Source: Rhodeus uyekii
Taxonomy: Eukaryota; Chordata; Actinopteri; Cypriniformes; Acheilognathidae
Length of the DNA: 64,000 nt
NCBI GenBank assembly: GCA_037043235.1
Contig: JAWRVZ010000039.1
Span: 310,001-374,000 of the forward strand
Reading direction: 5' to 3'
Below are positions 45,509-56,894 of this stretch, piece after piece. The notes below the pieces were generated by a model. That model did no database searches, was not told the DNA's origin, and worked only from the letters and a program-made list of their open reading frames with translations. Position 1 is the first letter of the stretch. Each line of letters opens with the position of its first letter. Position numbers and translations under genes: made by a program.

Positions 45509-46979
45509 AAGGTATATGATCCAGTCATTTGATTAATTCCTCGCGTCAGTGGAAGGTCTAGGGGCGTGTTTTTTTAAAAGTTGAACTTTTAACTTTAAAT
45601 TTTTATGTTGATCTCTACGTTTTTAGAAGGCACGAGTACAATGGTCAAACACATCTGTCTAGTATGTGTTTACATTAAAAAACAATGGAAAAGTAGCAAA
45701 GTGGAATGGAAAAACGCATTGTGTGTGAAAGCTAAGACTGTCAATTGTCACCACCTACTGGCTCATGAAAAAGTAGAAAGAGTTGTTGAAAAATCCCCAC
45801 CACCAACGCACAAACTGAGTCAAACATGCAACAGACAAGTTGAGTCATGAAAACAGTAAAAAGTGCTGCCAGACTGTATATTAGGAATGCTGCCCAGTCA
45901 GTCAAACGTTGTAACTACCTGTTTTAATATATCTAAGTGTGGGTTTATTACCCAGCAGTCTGTGGTGGACTTCTTTGAAGGACACTTTTCATTCTGAAAA
46001 GCTACTGAGGCTTACATAAGTGTGTTTGCATTTTTTTGGTCTTGAATGAAAGTCCCTGGAAAATCCTGAGACAGTCAGCAGTGATTTTCTTTTTTTTTCT
46101 GAAGCCCTCACTGTTTTAGTACAGCTACTGTAGGCACTTACCTGCTTACCTTGCAGCAGTGAAACAAGGTATTTAACAGGGGAAGGTCAGGTGTAAAATA
46201 GAGATCTGCCACACTGCGTGACGAACCTGTGATGAGGAAATTTATCAAAACCGCTACCGTGTCTGGCAGTTTCTTTTTGCATTACCCTCTCTCTCTCTCG
46301 CTCTCTCTCTCAATGCAGACCATATCAATGCTATATCTATTAAACAAGGAGATTATTAAAATTACATTTAGTGTTGCATACATACTAGCACATTGTTGGC
46401 TAGTTGCTTCTCAGTCAAACTCTTTCATGTCTATCGCACTCTGTAGATCAGTCAAAAGTTTTTTTTTTCTCCTCTTTTCAGCAAGATCTTATCAAGGAAA
46501 TCTTCATATTGCAAGCTTTATTCTCGTTGATCATTACACATGAAGCGGTTGTTTGATTATGGTGCATATTTTAGCTTGACTTAAATGGCATTAATAAGTG
46601 GGAAAGACAGGGAGCATTTCTTTGTTTTAGTGGTGTCATGTTTCAGATCTTTGATATTGTTTTTGCACTGGCAAATGTTTGAAGTTAATAATCAATTACC
46701 TGTATGGGACTCTCTATTGCATTTCATTGGAATGTAATAGAATGCTGGTTTTCGCATAATGCATTATTGCTGAAATATGAACGCATGTTAGTAAAAGCAT
46801 GGCCATTTCTTTTACATTTCCAGTCTATTACAGCTCACTGGGCCATAAGGAAGCAACGTACCCCCAGGCCTGCATGAAATCAAACCTCACCTTTTTCAAA
46901 ATCATGTACTGATAACCAACAAAAACAACTACAGCCATTTGTAACTGTCTTAGGTTGCATGCTGATTATAATCTAAAAA

Positions 46980-47300
46980 AAGTTTTGATTAGAATGACTC
47001 CCGATTAATAAATATCTATATTATTTCAAATAAATGTAATAAAAGAAAACATTATAATAGTAATGAGAAGAAATGTTTACTGGATTTTAGCATAATAGAA
47101 TGATGTATGAAGGATGATGTAAAACTGAAGACTGGAGTAATGATGCTGAAAATGTAGCTTTACCATCACAGGAATAAATTACATTATGAAAATTACTTAA
47201 CTGGTATTTTAAATTATAATATTTCACAAATTTACATTAAGCAACTAATGTAGAATTGGTGCGCTTAAGAGACTACCCTAAAAACCAATAAAGAATCAAA
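46980..47300 (+). repeat. Family R fragment (3' half)
   Basis: CATAATAGAATGATGTATGA, GACTGGAGTAATGATGCTGA, GCTTTACCATCACAGGAATA and AATTATAATATTTCACAA form the 3' half of family R. The GACTGGAGTAATGA block is shared with 19370-19605. Confidence 0.8.
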
Positions 47301-47432
47301 AAATGAGTGTATATGAGCAAAGCAGCACAGTAATGTTTTAATCAGCTGAGCTTTTAATAATAATGATAATATATGACTGCAAATTTTGAGGTTGTATTAC
47401 AGTCATCAATGTAAGACGTATACAATTCTGTA
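47301..47432. other. Short AT-rich gap
   Basis: AT-rich sequence, nothing recognised. Confidence 0.4.
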
Positions 47433-47480
47433 GAAAGTTGAATTTATATATATATATATATATATATAAATTCAACTTTC
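47433..47480. repeat. 48-bp perfect palindrome
   Basis: The arm GAAAGTTGAATTTATA leads into a TA run and out through the exact inverse TATAAATTCAACTTTC. The whole 48 bp equals its own reverse complement. This is either a minimal foldback or MITE remnant, or an AT-rich cruciform sequence. Confidence 0.95.
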
Positions 47481-47524
47481 ATAATTTAATTTACTAAATT
47501 TAGTTATTCAGATTACATATTTAA

Positions 47525-48632
47525 AAAATCTGAGTGACTAGAAGTTAACTCGAAGATAAATTAGCTCCTTCCAGACCTGGATCGGCACATCAGTGAGCTC
47601 CTGGACAGTCTGTGGTGCTACTTGGTGGCTTTGGATGCTCCGATACATAATATTCCAGAGGTTCTCAGTTGGATTTGTGACATCAATGCCTTTGTCACCT
47701 AAAATCTGCTTACTCTAGCCACATGCTAGATTATCATACACCCAGGGCCATTGCACCAGCATAAGGTCTGACAATGGTTCAGAGAATTTCATCCTGGGTA
47801 CCTAACACCACGGTATCAAGGGAGCCATTGGCTAGCACGTTGAGGTCTCTGCGACCCTTCAAGGATATTCCTCTCCAGACCATTACTGACCCACCACCAA
47901 ACCAGATGATGTTGCACACAGCATAATGTTCCCTCACAGTCAGACTGTTTCATGACTGTCACATGTGCTCAGTATGAACCTGGTCTCATCCGTGAAGAGA
48001 GCAAGTCTTACTAGTAGAAGTCAGGCCCTAATGCCACCCTCATGAAGAATGTTTCTGACAGTTTGGTCCGAAACATGCATGCCAGTAGCCTGCTGGAGGT
48101 CATTTTGTAGGGCCCTGTGCAAGGAGGAACAAGAGGAGCAGATACCATTCCTGCTGTTGGGTGTTTGCCCTTCGATGTCCCTGACCTTGTGTAACAACCT
48201 GTCTCCCGATATCTCCTCCATGCTCTTGAAACTGTGCTGGGAAACACACCAAACATCCTTATGATGGCACGTATGGATGTGCCATCCTGGAGGAGCAGGA
48301 CTGCCTATGCACCTGATTGGGTTGCAGGTACTGCCTCATGTTATAGGCAGAGACAAAGACCCTAACAAACCTAAAGACAAATCAGTCAGTCAAGAAGAAT
48401 AAACAGAGAACAATTGTCTATGGCGACCACATGCAAAATAATTATCTTTTTAGAGGTTATCTTGCTGTTGCCTTGCAGTGCTCCTGTTGTCACTTTCATT
48501 TGCACCAAAGCAGGTGAAACTGATTCACAATCACTTACCCTTCCTAATTGTACAGATTTGTATCCCTGAAGTTTAAATGACTTGGTGTTACACTGTGATG
48601 ATTAAATGTTCCCTTAATTTTTCTGAGCAATG
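47525..48632 (-). mobile_element. Tc1-like transposon relic, minus strand
   Basis: Colinear with a large fish Tc1 family. Landmarks are CCTTCCAGACCTGGATCGG, CAGTGAGCTCCTGGACAGTC, CCATTACTGACCCACCACCA, GCCTGCTGGAGGTCATTTTG and TGTGCCATCCTGGAGGAGC. The right end CCCTTAATTTTTCTGAGCAATG matches the family terminus apart from substitutions. The left terminus is diverged and is placed only approximately. Several internal segments are shortened. The transposase is on the minus strand. Confidence 0.85.
47880..48320 (-). pseudogene. Tc1 transposase pseudogene (DNA-binding part readable)
   Basis: On the minus strand, 48011-48256 encodes the paired-like helix-turn-helix region: a V-S-R-A-W-R-R-Y core with RETGCYTRSG. 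The homologous downstream sequence (RALQNDLQQATGMHVSDQTV then RNILHEGGIRA) is in a different frame, visible at 48021-48221, so a frameshift lies near 48110-48130. Further downstream, toward 47550, catalytic-domain landmarks are visible at DNA level only. No intact frame remains. Confidence 0.8.
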
Positions 48633-49149
48633 ATCTTTCAGATGACATAGACTTAGAGGGTGACTGAGGATAAAACAGCACTCTTTCACAGTAGGAGGGT
48701 GGATGGCAGGTTCTCCTTAAGAAGCCATATCAAAACCGGGGGTGACAGCTTGTGTGGGATCACTCCACAACAACAACAGCATCATCAGTGGGCCATGTTC
48801 CTTCTTTCAAAACACATGCCACACGCTGGGATGGGGCTGCTTCACCCTGCCAGTGAAAGCTCTCAGTGCTTTGATACTCCTCTTCCACTCCATCACTTAA
48901 CCAGCTCAAGCTGGCTGTCAGGACACCGCCCCAGATGCTTCACCCTGTGCTCTCTCCAACTATCTTTTTCAACACAGAGCTTTCCTCTCTTATCGCTGCT
49001 CCAGCAGAGGCTTGGGTTTAGGACAGAAGTTTGGAAACAAATGAAATGTGAATAATTTGACGTATATCTTGGTGTAAATCTGACTTAATTGGAAATAAAC
49101 AAAGATCAGGGACAACCCATAGGACTAAAAATACCAATCATTCCCTTTC
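48633..49149. other. Non-coding, nothing recognised
   Basis: An open frame of 131 codons at 48660-49055 (plus strand) has no domain and ordinary composition. It has no supporting splice or promoter signals. Confidence 0.35.
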
Positions 49150-49308
49150 TGTAGCTCAAACAATAGACTGCGGTGCTTGGAACACCAGGGTCATAGGTTT
49201 GATTCCCAGGGAAAGCAAGAACTGATTAGAATGTCAATGTGATTCCTTGAATGCAATGAAAGTCACTTTGAATAAAAGTATCTGCCAAATGCATTAATGT
49301 ATGCAATG

Positions 49309-49310
<2 letters not shown>
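49150..49310 (+). mobile_element. tRNA-derived SINE (cyprinid type)
   Basis: An A-box region TGTAGCTCAAACAATAGAC and B-box GGTTTGATTCC (49196-49206) are followed by AGGGAAAGCAAGAACTGATT, CCTTGAATGCAATGAAAGTC and the tail AAAAGTATCTGCCAAATGCA. The tail ATTAATGTATGCAATGTT leads straight into an ATCT array. Confidence 0.9.

Positions 49311-49380
<70 letters not shown>
49311..49380. repeat. (ATCT)17 microsatellite at SINE tail
   Basis: 70 bp of uninterrupted ATCT directly after the SINE 3' end. Confidence 0.97.
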
Positions 49381-51339
49381 AATAATCTAATCTAAGACCA
49401 TAAGGTCATGACCACACATCCATACTCCTCCTTTGTGACTGTTGACCCTGTTTGTTTCCTTGTTGTTCTTTCATTGTCAGAATTTGTAACCATGTTCCCT
49501 GTGTTGTGCGGTCTATATATATACTTGCCAAATTAAGCTTTGTGGGATGCAGCACTGAGCTGTTTTAGAGAACTGCTTGAGAACATTTGCCTTCATTGGC
49601 GAAAATAAAAATTCACCTTTGCAATTCATTTACAAAAACATCTAATAGAAATATATGGAAATATGCTTGACCATTTCTGACAATTAGTTCAACCTTTTTT
49701 TATTTAATTCTTAGATGTTTTGAGGGGTAAGCCTATTAAACAGGGAACCAGTATAATATATTTTGAACAACTTGACATAAGCAATTGATAATGTAGGAAA
49801 CAGCAGACAGTTGTACATAATTGATTGCATGAATGTACCAAAGCATTTGTAATTTGTTCAAAATAATTGCTTTTATGATGTGCACAAGTGACTAGATGTA
49901 GACGTAACAACTAGTAAATAAGCAACTTGTTTTGATAATTTCTGTTTTGATCTGAGAAATGCAACAACAACAAAAAATATATATTGTAAGAAACTGAATG
50001 CTAGTGGGATGGGGTCTATGGTGTGATGATGTATAACTATTTGTCAATGTCTGGCCCTGGAGGCAGTCGTATACATGACGTCACAGATCCTGCAATATCA
50101 AAACAAGCAGTTTTTGGAGCTTAGTTAAATAAATGTTTTTTTTTATGTATAATGAGTAAGTTTTAAGCTATGATTCTTTCCAGATAGATAGAGGTTCAAA
50201 GACCTTGAGGTTAGAGGTACAAAGACTTCTTATATGGCAAAAGATTGGCATCATTAGTGTGGCATGTGGTATCCTCCATTGTTTCGCTCTCCTCCTTCCC
50301 TCCTATGATTATTTTGCTGTTAGACGCATCTACTATTAAAAATCTAGTTGCCAATAACTATCATACTGACATGAATTGACTGGATCCTAATTCATCCCTG
50401 AATGGTCTTTAAAATGCACCTATTGTCTTTATTATACACTTCCCAAAGTTGAATCTCAGAGTGGAAACATGGCAGATCCCCAGGATGCTGCACGGTAACA
50501 TCAACAGCCAGATATTGGTATAAAAATGCTGGCATTCAACAGTTTTGATCATTTCATTTAGTGTCCAATTTGCTTGAAACTGTTATTTCAAACAAAAAAA
50601 ATCAAAATAACAAACCTTTGAGTGCCTTCCACATATTTATGTAACAAAGTGCTACCCAGATGTAATTTGCAGTGGGATTCGCAGTGATTGAGACCTCATC
50701 AACCCAATGTATAATTCCACAGTGGTCAGGGTTGATGTTTTGGATGAGAAACTGCAATTAAGGTTAAAGTTATGGGCAGAAGTAGCCCTGTAATTAGCGG
50801 TTTGCATTAGTGGCGCACATAATAGTAGGCAGTGTTAATGGTCTCTTGTTTTTTGCCAAGGTTGTTGGCCTGAGTATTGGGGAGAAATCTGATTCGTGCT
50901 TTAGAATTGAATCGCTTTTATGGGTGACAGTAGAAGCTGAAATTAACAGCTATGCAACAAGCCGAGAATATTAGTTCGTAATTTTCCAGCAGCACAAAAT
51001 ACTTCTAATGAAGTGAGACAACATCATTTAATATGAGAGGGAGGTAGCCAGGAGAAAGAAAGGGAAGCAAGGGAGGAAGGAGATCAGGAACTGATAGGGC
51101 AACCAAATAGATTTTTGCTGATTTCATAGATGGAGCAACTTGTGAAATAAATCATGAGTGTTTACTCACTCCTGCTCGCCTAAGGAGGTCAGTTTCAAAT
51201 ATCAACAACCTGAATCATTCATCCACATTATACAAGAAATAACAAGCTCAACCTGCAAAAGTAACTTGCTGTATTAGGTCAGAATTTGTCTTTTGTTTAA
51301 TTCATTGCTAATGCGTGTTAGCATGCACAAACAAGCTTT
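49381..51339. other. Non-coding; repeat-free block 50.6-51.0 kb
   Basis: No gene. 49425-49620 has the CT/TTGT-rich style of an LTR or LINE tail but could not be matched. The block 50640-51020 is repeat-free, with words such as TGTAATTAGCGGTTTGCATTA, and looks like candidate conserved non-coding DNA. Confidence 0.35.
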
Positions 51340-51447
51340 AGATGCTTGTGAATGTTTCATGTAGCTCTACATGTCATGGGTTTGATTCTTGACTCATTTG
51401 TTGCTAAAGTATGCCTTGAATGCACCGCAAGTCGTTTTGGATTAATG
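51340..51447 (+). mobile_element. tRNA-derived SINE, partial and diverged
   Basis: The B-box-like word GGTTTGATTCT at 51379-51389 and the downstream CCTTGAATGCACCGCAAGTC and GTTTTGGATTAATG keep the order of the SINE family. The A-box side and the tail are eroded. Confidence 0.6.
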
Positions 51448-52645
51448 TCTATGGCAAATTCAAAGCCTTTTGTTTGAAAAGAGTAATAATGGATTCATTA
51501 ATGTTGTCTTTCTTTGTACCTCCATTCTCTCTTGTTTCTGTGCATGAATGGCTGTCAGTCGGTGGCATGGCCAAGTCGAGCATCCTGCGAAGGGATGATT
51601 GAATTTTACATATTAAGCCTGACTGATCACAGCAAGTCACATCTTTGGACTTCATAAGATGGAGACAAAGAGGAGGAACCGCTGGGAGCCACGACTCTAG
51701 CGCGTGCGCAGCCCTGACCGTGCTTTCATCCTGCCTCGTCATACACCAGACTCTATTATGAATGAGCTGAGCAACCTGGGGAGTCTGCTTACAGAGATTT
51801 TAAAGAAAGGGCGGGAGAAAGTGTGTGTGCCAGAGATCGGCAGCATATGGAGACTCTTCTGGGAACTTGTTCTGAATGGGGTGTAAGCTGCTTCTTTTAA
51901 ATACAGCATGTTGTATGGTGATCCAGGCCCTGAGGGATGTGCGTTACGGGGTCGGGTTTGTAAGAAATGGTAAATGTGTAGTGCCGGTTAGAGGGTGTGG
52001 AACTGTCCAGAAAGCGTGACATGTTGTATGTTGGGGTTGTATGAGATAGTGATAGAGTGTGGTGAGTTTCACTGTAAAATCCCCTGTAGCAATATGTGGT
52101 AGATCAAAGAGACTTCCGGGAGACTCTGTCCACAAGCTTGCGCTACTCTCTCCTCTCAGTGTGTTCTCAAACAGACTAGCCCTATAAAAAACAGACCTGG
52201 ATTTGATGAAACTGCTCAATTATTGATCAACCTGCACAATAGCGAGCAAGAGAGAGATGGATAATAAAACTGAAGATAGCAAGAATGCTGTTGCTGTGAA
52301 CGTGTAGTAAAAGTCTCTGTTTCACAGCAGCCAAATAAGGTCTGAATTCTGTGTCAGAGTTTCTGGTTCTGTGATCAATAGCATATCTTGGAATCGCTGT
52401 TCTTAATGGAGTTCCTACTTGTTTTTTTATTCAATTTGTCAATGTGTTTCTGCTAAAATGATTTTATAAAAATTAGGCAATTGTTGGGGTTAAAATTAGG
52501 CTATAACATTCATATGGACAATACAGCGCAGATCATTTTGTATTGAGTTATTTTGATTAATTTTTAAGCTCATAGTGAAATCTCTCACCGTGTAGACTGA
52601 CTTGGCAAACCTATGAAATGTTTTATTCGTTATGATACTGTAGAG
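51448..52645. other. Non-coding with NRF1-like site and small frame
   Basis: AGCGCGTGCGCAGCC at about 51699-51713 resembles an NRF1 site. About 45 bp downstream an ATG opens a 42-codon frame (MNELSNLGSLLTEILKKGRE and on) ending at 51886. It could mark a promoter and first exon, but the peptide is not recognised. Otherwise nothing was recognised. Confidence 0.3.
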
Positions 52646-52796
52646 CAGGGGTAGTCAACGTCAGTCTTGAAGTGCCACTGTTCTGCAGAGTTTAGCTCCA
52701 ACCTTAATCAAACACGCCTGAACAAGCTATGTATTCTGGAGTAATAAGGCTACAGGCAGGACAGTGATTCTCCAGCACCAACATTGTCTACCCCTC
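52646..52796. mobile_element. 151-bp hAT-type MITE
   Basis: It starts CAGGGGTAGTCAAC and ends TTGTCTACCCCTC, an imperfect inverted repeat. The 8-bp flanks CTGTAGAG and TTCTAGAG agree at six positions, fitting a hAT 8-bp target duplication. The interior TCTGCAGAGTTTAGCTCCAA is typical of an abundant cyprinid hAT-derived repeat. Confidence 0.8.
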
Positions 52797-52816
52797 TTCT
52801 AGAGAATTTGAAAGTA

Positions 52817-53152
52817 CAGTAATCCCTTGCCACTTCACAGTTCAAGCTTCGCGGCCTCAGTGCATCGTGGAATATATATAAATATAAACGCTATATCGGC
52901 AGCCGTATTGCGGAAAGCAGCGTTGCTTCATCGTGATTCGAGAGAAATGGTTTCTCAGGATGCCAGACAAAGAGAGAAACTCTCTCAGAGGCTTTGTACA
53001 CACCCACGGGCACGTGATTGGTTCCCGGCGCGAGATCGACAGATGAGAGCACGAGTGGATGTATCCCGTGATCTGTTTGGCTGATCCTACTTTGTAGATT
53101 TTCACCTATCGCAGGGGGTTCCGGTCCACGTTAAATAAACGAGGGATCACTG
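52817..53152. mobile_element. 336-bp Tigger/mariner-type MITE
   Basis: The left end is CAGTAATCCCTTGCC and the right end is ACGAGGGATCACTG, approximate inverted copies, with TA outside each (52815-52816 and 53153-53154). The right 80 bp recur, inverted, at 55991-56076. Its 85-codon frame is not transposase-like. Confidence 0.85.
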
Positions 53153-53178
53153 TACTAGGGTCTAGTTCTACTCTAGAC

Positions 53179-53448
53179 TTAAAGGGACCTTCGTTCACCC
53201 TTGCAGTCATCATTTACTCACCTTCCTGTCATCCAAACCCACATTACAACCACATGTGAAACACAAAAAGTTATATTGTGAATAATATTGCTAACTAAAC
53301 AGTTTAATTCCCATTCACTTGACAAAAAACAATGGAAGTAGATATGAACCAAAATTATTTGGTTAACAACATTCTTATTGATGACATAAATGGTTATGTT
53401 GAATAAACAATGACATAATTTTTATTGTTGGGTGGATTGTTTCTTTAA
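53179..53448. mobile_element. 270-bp TTAA-flanked MITE
   Basis: TTAA at 53179-53182 is followed by AGGGACCTTCGTTCACCC and GTCATCATTTACTCACC. The other end is AATGACATAATTTTTATTGT, GGGTGGATTGTTTCTTTAA. The arms are inverted relatives, and TTAA at each end suggests piggyBac- or Kolobok-type target choice. It belongs to an abundant cyprinid family. Confidence 0.8.
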
Positions 53449-53760
53449 ATCCAAACCCACATGATTTATTTCTTCAGTGGAACAAAGTTTAGCAGAATGT
53501 GTTGGACACAAAACAGCATAAAAGTATCATAACTGCAGTCCATATGAACTGTGAGGTTTGTCTTATAAAGATGTTATATATGTTAGTTTTCAACGATGAG
53601 TTGTTTGAAATATTAATGATGATTCATTAATATTATTAGGCATAGTTTACCTCACTTTATTGAAAATAATGGCTTGGACATGATAGTAAACATCTCATTT
53701 TGTGTTTTACAGAAGAAAGAAAACAACATGAGAGTGTCTAAATGACAGAATCTTCTGCAT
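53449..53760. repeat. Second, diverged copy of TTAA-type MITE
   Basis: CCAAACCCACATGATTTATT, TCTTCAGTGGAACAAAG and, at the far end, GAAGAAAGAAAACAACATGA, GAGTGTCTAAATGACAGAAT keep the arm order of the family. It starts exactly where the previous element stops. Confidence 0.6.
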
Positions 53761-55417
53761 TTATTTCCTTGGTGTCAGAGAAACATAAATTAACATAATT
53801 ACGTTTTTTGTTTCAAGCATGGAATAAAATGTGCATTGGTATAAATAGTTTTTGAATCATTGTACGGTAAAACATGAGTCATCGTGAGTGTAGATATATT
53901 AAGGAAGCAAAGATTATAGCTTTGTATACACACCTCTCCGTAAATATTCCACTTGATTTCAAGTGCGTCACTCAATTTATGTGTCCTTGAAGAGAAAGTG
54001 ACATCATGAACTAATATTTTCTCAGTATACATTTAGAGAACATATGTTTATATATAGCTTTGCTGACACATTCCCAGAACAATGGATGCAGAAAGCCATG
54101 TGAAATTAAAGGGCTTTTAACGAATCAATTAGCAAAATCTGCCTGTGATATAGCTGATAGAATTAAATGAATGGGGGAGAGAGAAAGAAAAGAGGAGGAG
54201 AAGACAGAGGGTACGAATGGTGATAAGGGAGAGCGGCCTCTCGTTTTCTTTCTCATTGCCTCGCTCTAATTAGACAGGCAAGTGTGATCTGAATACTTAC
54301 TGGAAAAAGAAAGTAAGCAGATATAGTGAAATAGAGATGGAGAGGAGGGGTTTCACTCTACCTGAACCACACTAAAATGTGCGGGAAAATAGAAAGATAT
54401 GTCTATTTTACAAAGGAAGATGAATTTTAAGCTCACATACTCTGATTTTAATAAGCAGAATAAATGCATTTCAGGGCAACAATGTATAACGGGCAAAAGC
54501 TACATTTTTTGCAAATGGCAAAGTTTGTAAAGAGCCAAATTTATTAATTTATTATTGTTGTTGTTTTTTAAATGATACAAATATAGAAAGATGAAAAAAA
54601 GCGGAATATAAAATAAAAAAAATTATAAAATCAAGAATTAAAATAAAATTCTAAAAGCAAAGGCAAGATTGACTATACATGTTCTATAGAAAATTCGCAT
54701 GGGTCATATTTTTTTGTGCAGGCCCCACAGATTTTACTACTTACTATTTTAGACAAAAATTGTATATTAAATAATATGTTTGTAGCTTTTCTAACTTTGT
54801 ATCTAGTGTCTTGCAAATAAATTAAAAAATCAAGTACAATTTGTGTAATTGCTTGAAATTGTTTTATGTCAATTTGAGCAAAACTGTAACTTTTGCCAGT
54901 ATAATAAAATTAGTTAGTAAAAAAAGTTTTTAAAAAAAGTATATTTTTTGTCATTTATAAAAAATTTGATGGTTAATTCGCCACTCTACAATTTATGACA
55001 ACCAGACCACAATGCATTGTGGAATTGGATTACTGAATATTTTTTAGCAAATGTAGAAAGTAGTAGTAGTATGTTAATATGCAACAATCCAACAATTTTA
55101 CCTGAAGTTACTTGAAGAAAGATAGCAATTAGAATGTCAGTTCACCTGTGCTGTAAATGTTGTGGGACTAATTTAAAGACTACTTTTGAATGGCTGTCAA
55201 TGGAGTGCATATTTACTGCATCGCCAGCAAGACCATGCTAACTGGCTAAAAAAAACTGAAACATACAACATAAAGGGAAAAAAGAATGAAGGGATATTGG
55301 CAGAGCGGGAAGAAAATAGAGAGAGAAATTGGAAGACCAGTAATGAACTGTAACCGTGAGAAGGCCTAGGGCAATATAGAGATAGAATATCTGACAGTTG
55401 CACATGGCGACATGGAG

Positions 55418-55448
<31 letters not shown>

Positions 55449-55990
55449 AGAGAGAGAGAGCAATTGATAGACAAGAGGGTAAAAGAGGCAGAGAGAAAAA
55501 GAGGGAGGGGTGATTGTAAGCATCACTTGACAAATCCTGCTAGGCTGTTTATAAAGTGCTAAAGACTAAATGTGTATGTCTCAGTATGTGAGAGGGCAAT
55601 CTTGAAGGAGAGCCACTGCTGACTAGTTGGAGGTCTTCAGTCTGCTTAGCAATGGCAGGAGCTGTTTCATGCTGCCTTAATCACACCCTCTCTGCTCACA
55701 GTCACCCAACATGACGCCAACTCCTAATTTCAAACTCAAAGCAGCTGGCCTGGAGGCAACAAAGAATTCCGGAGTATTTTGCTTGTTAATCTGAAACTAT
55801 TATAATGTTAATCATTGTGGGTTTTTTTTTTTCATTTATGGGTACAAACCAGTAATAATAAGGTTAAAAAGTCTGTTGACTTAACAATAACTGTTGACTT
55901 TTTATCACCATGAAAAACTTGAGCTGTAGTGCATAGGTATTGTGTTGTAGGTTATGCTAACCTACAGTTAGCACAGTAATCAGTACAGTA
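53761..55990. other. Non-coding, nothing firm
   Basis: Single-copy-like, AT-rich at 54540-54960, purine-rich at 54175-54215. Frames of up to 109 codons on the minus strand near 55200-55530 come from the GA tract. Confidence 0.4.
55418..55460. repeat. (AG)n microsatellite, interrupted
   Basis: GAGAGAGA runs with two GGGAGGGAG interruptions. Confidence 0.95.
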
Positions 55991-56076
55991 CAGTGATCCC
56001 TCGTTTATCGCGGTTAATGTGGACCGAATCCCCCCACGATAGGTGAAAATACACAAAGTAGGATTGACCCCCCCCC
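55991..56076. mobile_element. Single end of the Tigger/mariner-type MITE
   Basis: CAGTGATCCCTCGTTTATCG with TA before it, then GTGGACCG and CGATAGGTGAAAATACACAA. It matches the inverted right end of the element at 52817-53152 and then breaks off at a poly-C run. Confidence 0.8.
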
Positions 56077-56104
56077 CCGGGAATTTCCATATATAGTATA
56101 TATG

Positions 56105-56290
56105 TGTGTAGGTACCAGAATGTTTAAAATATGTATATTTATGCTTTAGGTATATTTTGTATCTTAGGGTACTGCCCCAGTTACAGCTCTGTTATTTTTT
56201 TTTTATTGACAGTATGGTAGGGTTAGGGATTATCATAAATTAACATGTACTTGCAAAGTAACATATAGTCAGAAGAATGCCTTTTGTATA
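56105..56290. repeat. Probable dispersed repeat fragment
   Basis: GGTAGGGTTAGGGATTATC and ACATGTACTTGCAAAGTAAC followed by ATATAGTCAGAAGAATG recall a common cyprinid dispersed element. No second copy lies in the window. Confidence 0.45.
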
Positions 56291-56559
56291 ACTATAATAA
56301 ATTATAAATAAGCTATTTGTTCTTCTTGTAAAATAGCCAAAATTAGAGCAAGTATGACTGCACATATTATGTTTGATATACAGTATGTGCCAAAACGACA
56401 AGTTGCTTAGGAACCATAAACAATAAAATGTTGTTTTCATTGCAACATGTCTCTGTGTAAATTATACTTAAAATAAATGTAAAATTAGATGTATTATTAA
56501 TTTGTTGGTGAACGCCCTCTCAAAAGTTTTAAAGTTATCGTCCTCAGATTTGAGCTAAA
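56291..56559. other. Non-coding, nothing recognised
   Basis: AT-rich sequence between repeats. Confidence 0.4.
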
Positions 56560-56850
56560 ATGGCTTTGTCGTGTAATCACTTCCCTCGTTAGTCTTGTCA
56601 CCTGTGCCCCATCATTCATTGTGTATTTAATTCCTCATAGATTAGTGTTCCTCTGTCTTTGTCTGTCATCAGTGATGTTTGGTCATGTGTTGGTGTTCTT
56701 CGTAGTTCTGATATCTCCTGTTTTTGCACAAGTGTTCATGTTTTTGTTTCGTATTTAAAGGGTTTTAGTTTATTTGAATGAAGTGAAAATCGCTGACCTT
56801 CTTTCTCTTCGTTACTTTCATCCTCCCGCACCACACACCTAACAGAAATA
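56560..56850. repeat. Probable interspersed repeat (LTR or LINE tail-like)
   Basis: It shares block order with 6520-6850 (AATCACTTC, CACCTGTGCCCC, TTCCTCTGTCTTTGTC, pyrimidine-rich end). Classification is uncertain. Confidence 0.35.
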
Positions 56851-56894
56851 TACAACTAACAATAATAAGGGTAAAAGTGCTGTACAGTCTAGAT

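Larger units (their letters stand above)
44013..46979. other. Non-coding, nothing firm
   Basis: The block 44140-44760 is repeat-free with mixed composition and is a possible conserved element. 44920-45200 is strongly T-rich and its hydrophobic 93-codon frame is a composition artefact. The remainder is single-copy-like with a CT run at 46290-46312. Confidence 0.4.

Noticed and set aside
48660..49055. 131-codon plus-strand frame
   Set aside because: No recognisable domain. The composition is compatible with chance, and there is no supporting signal.
49311..49380. Regular ATCT spacing considered as a CRISPR-like array
   Set aside because: It is a simple tetranucleotide microsatellite with no spacers, in a vertebrate genome.
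55197..55526. 109-codon minus-strand frame rich in Leu and Ser
   Set aside because: It is produced by the interrupted AG microsatellite and its flanks.
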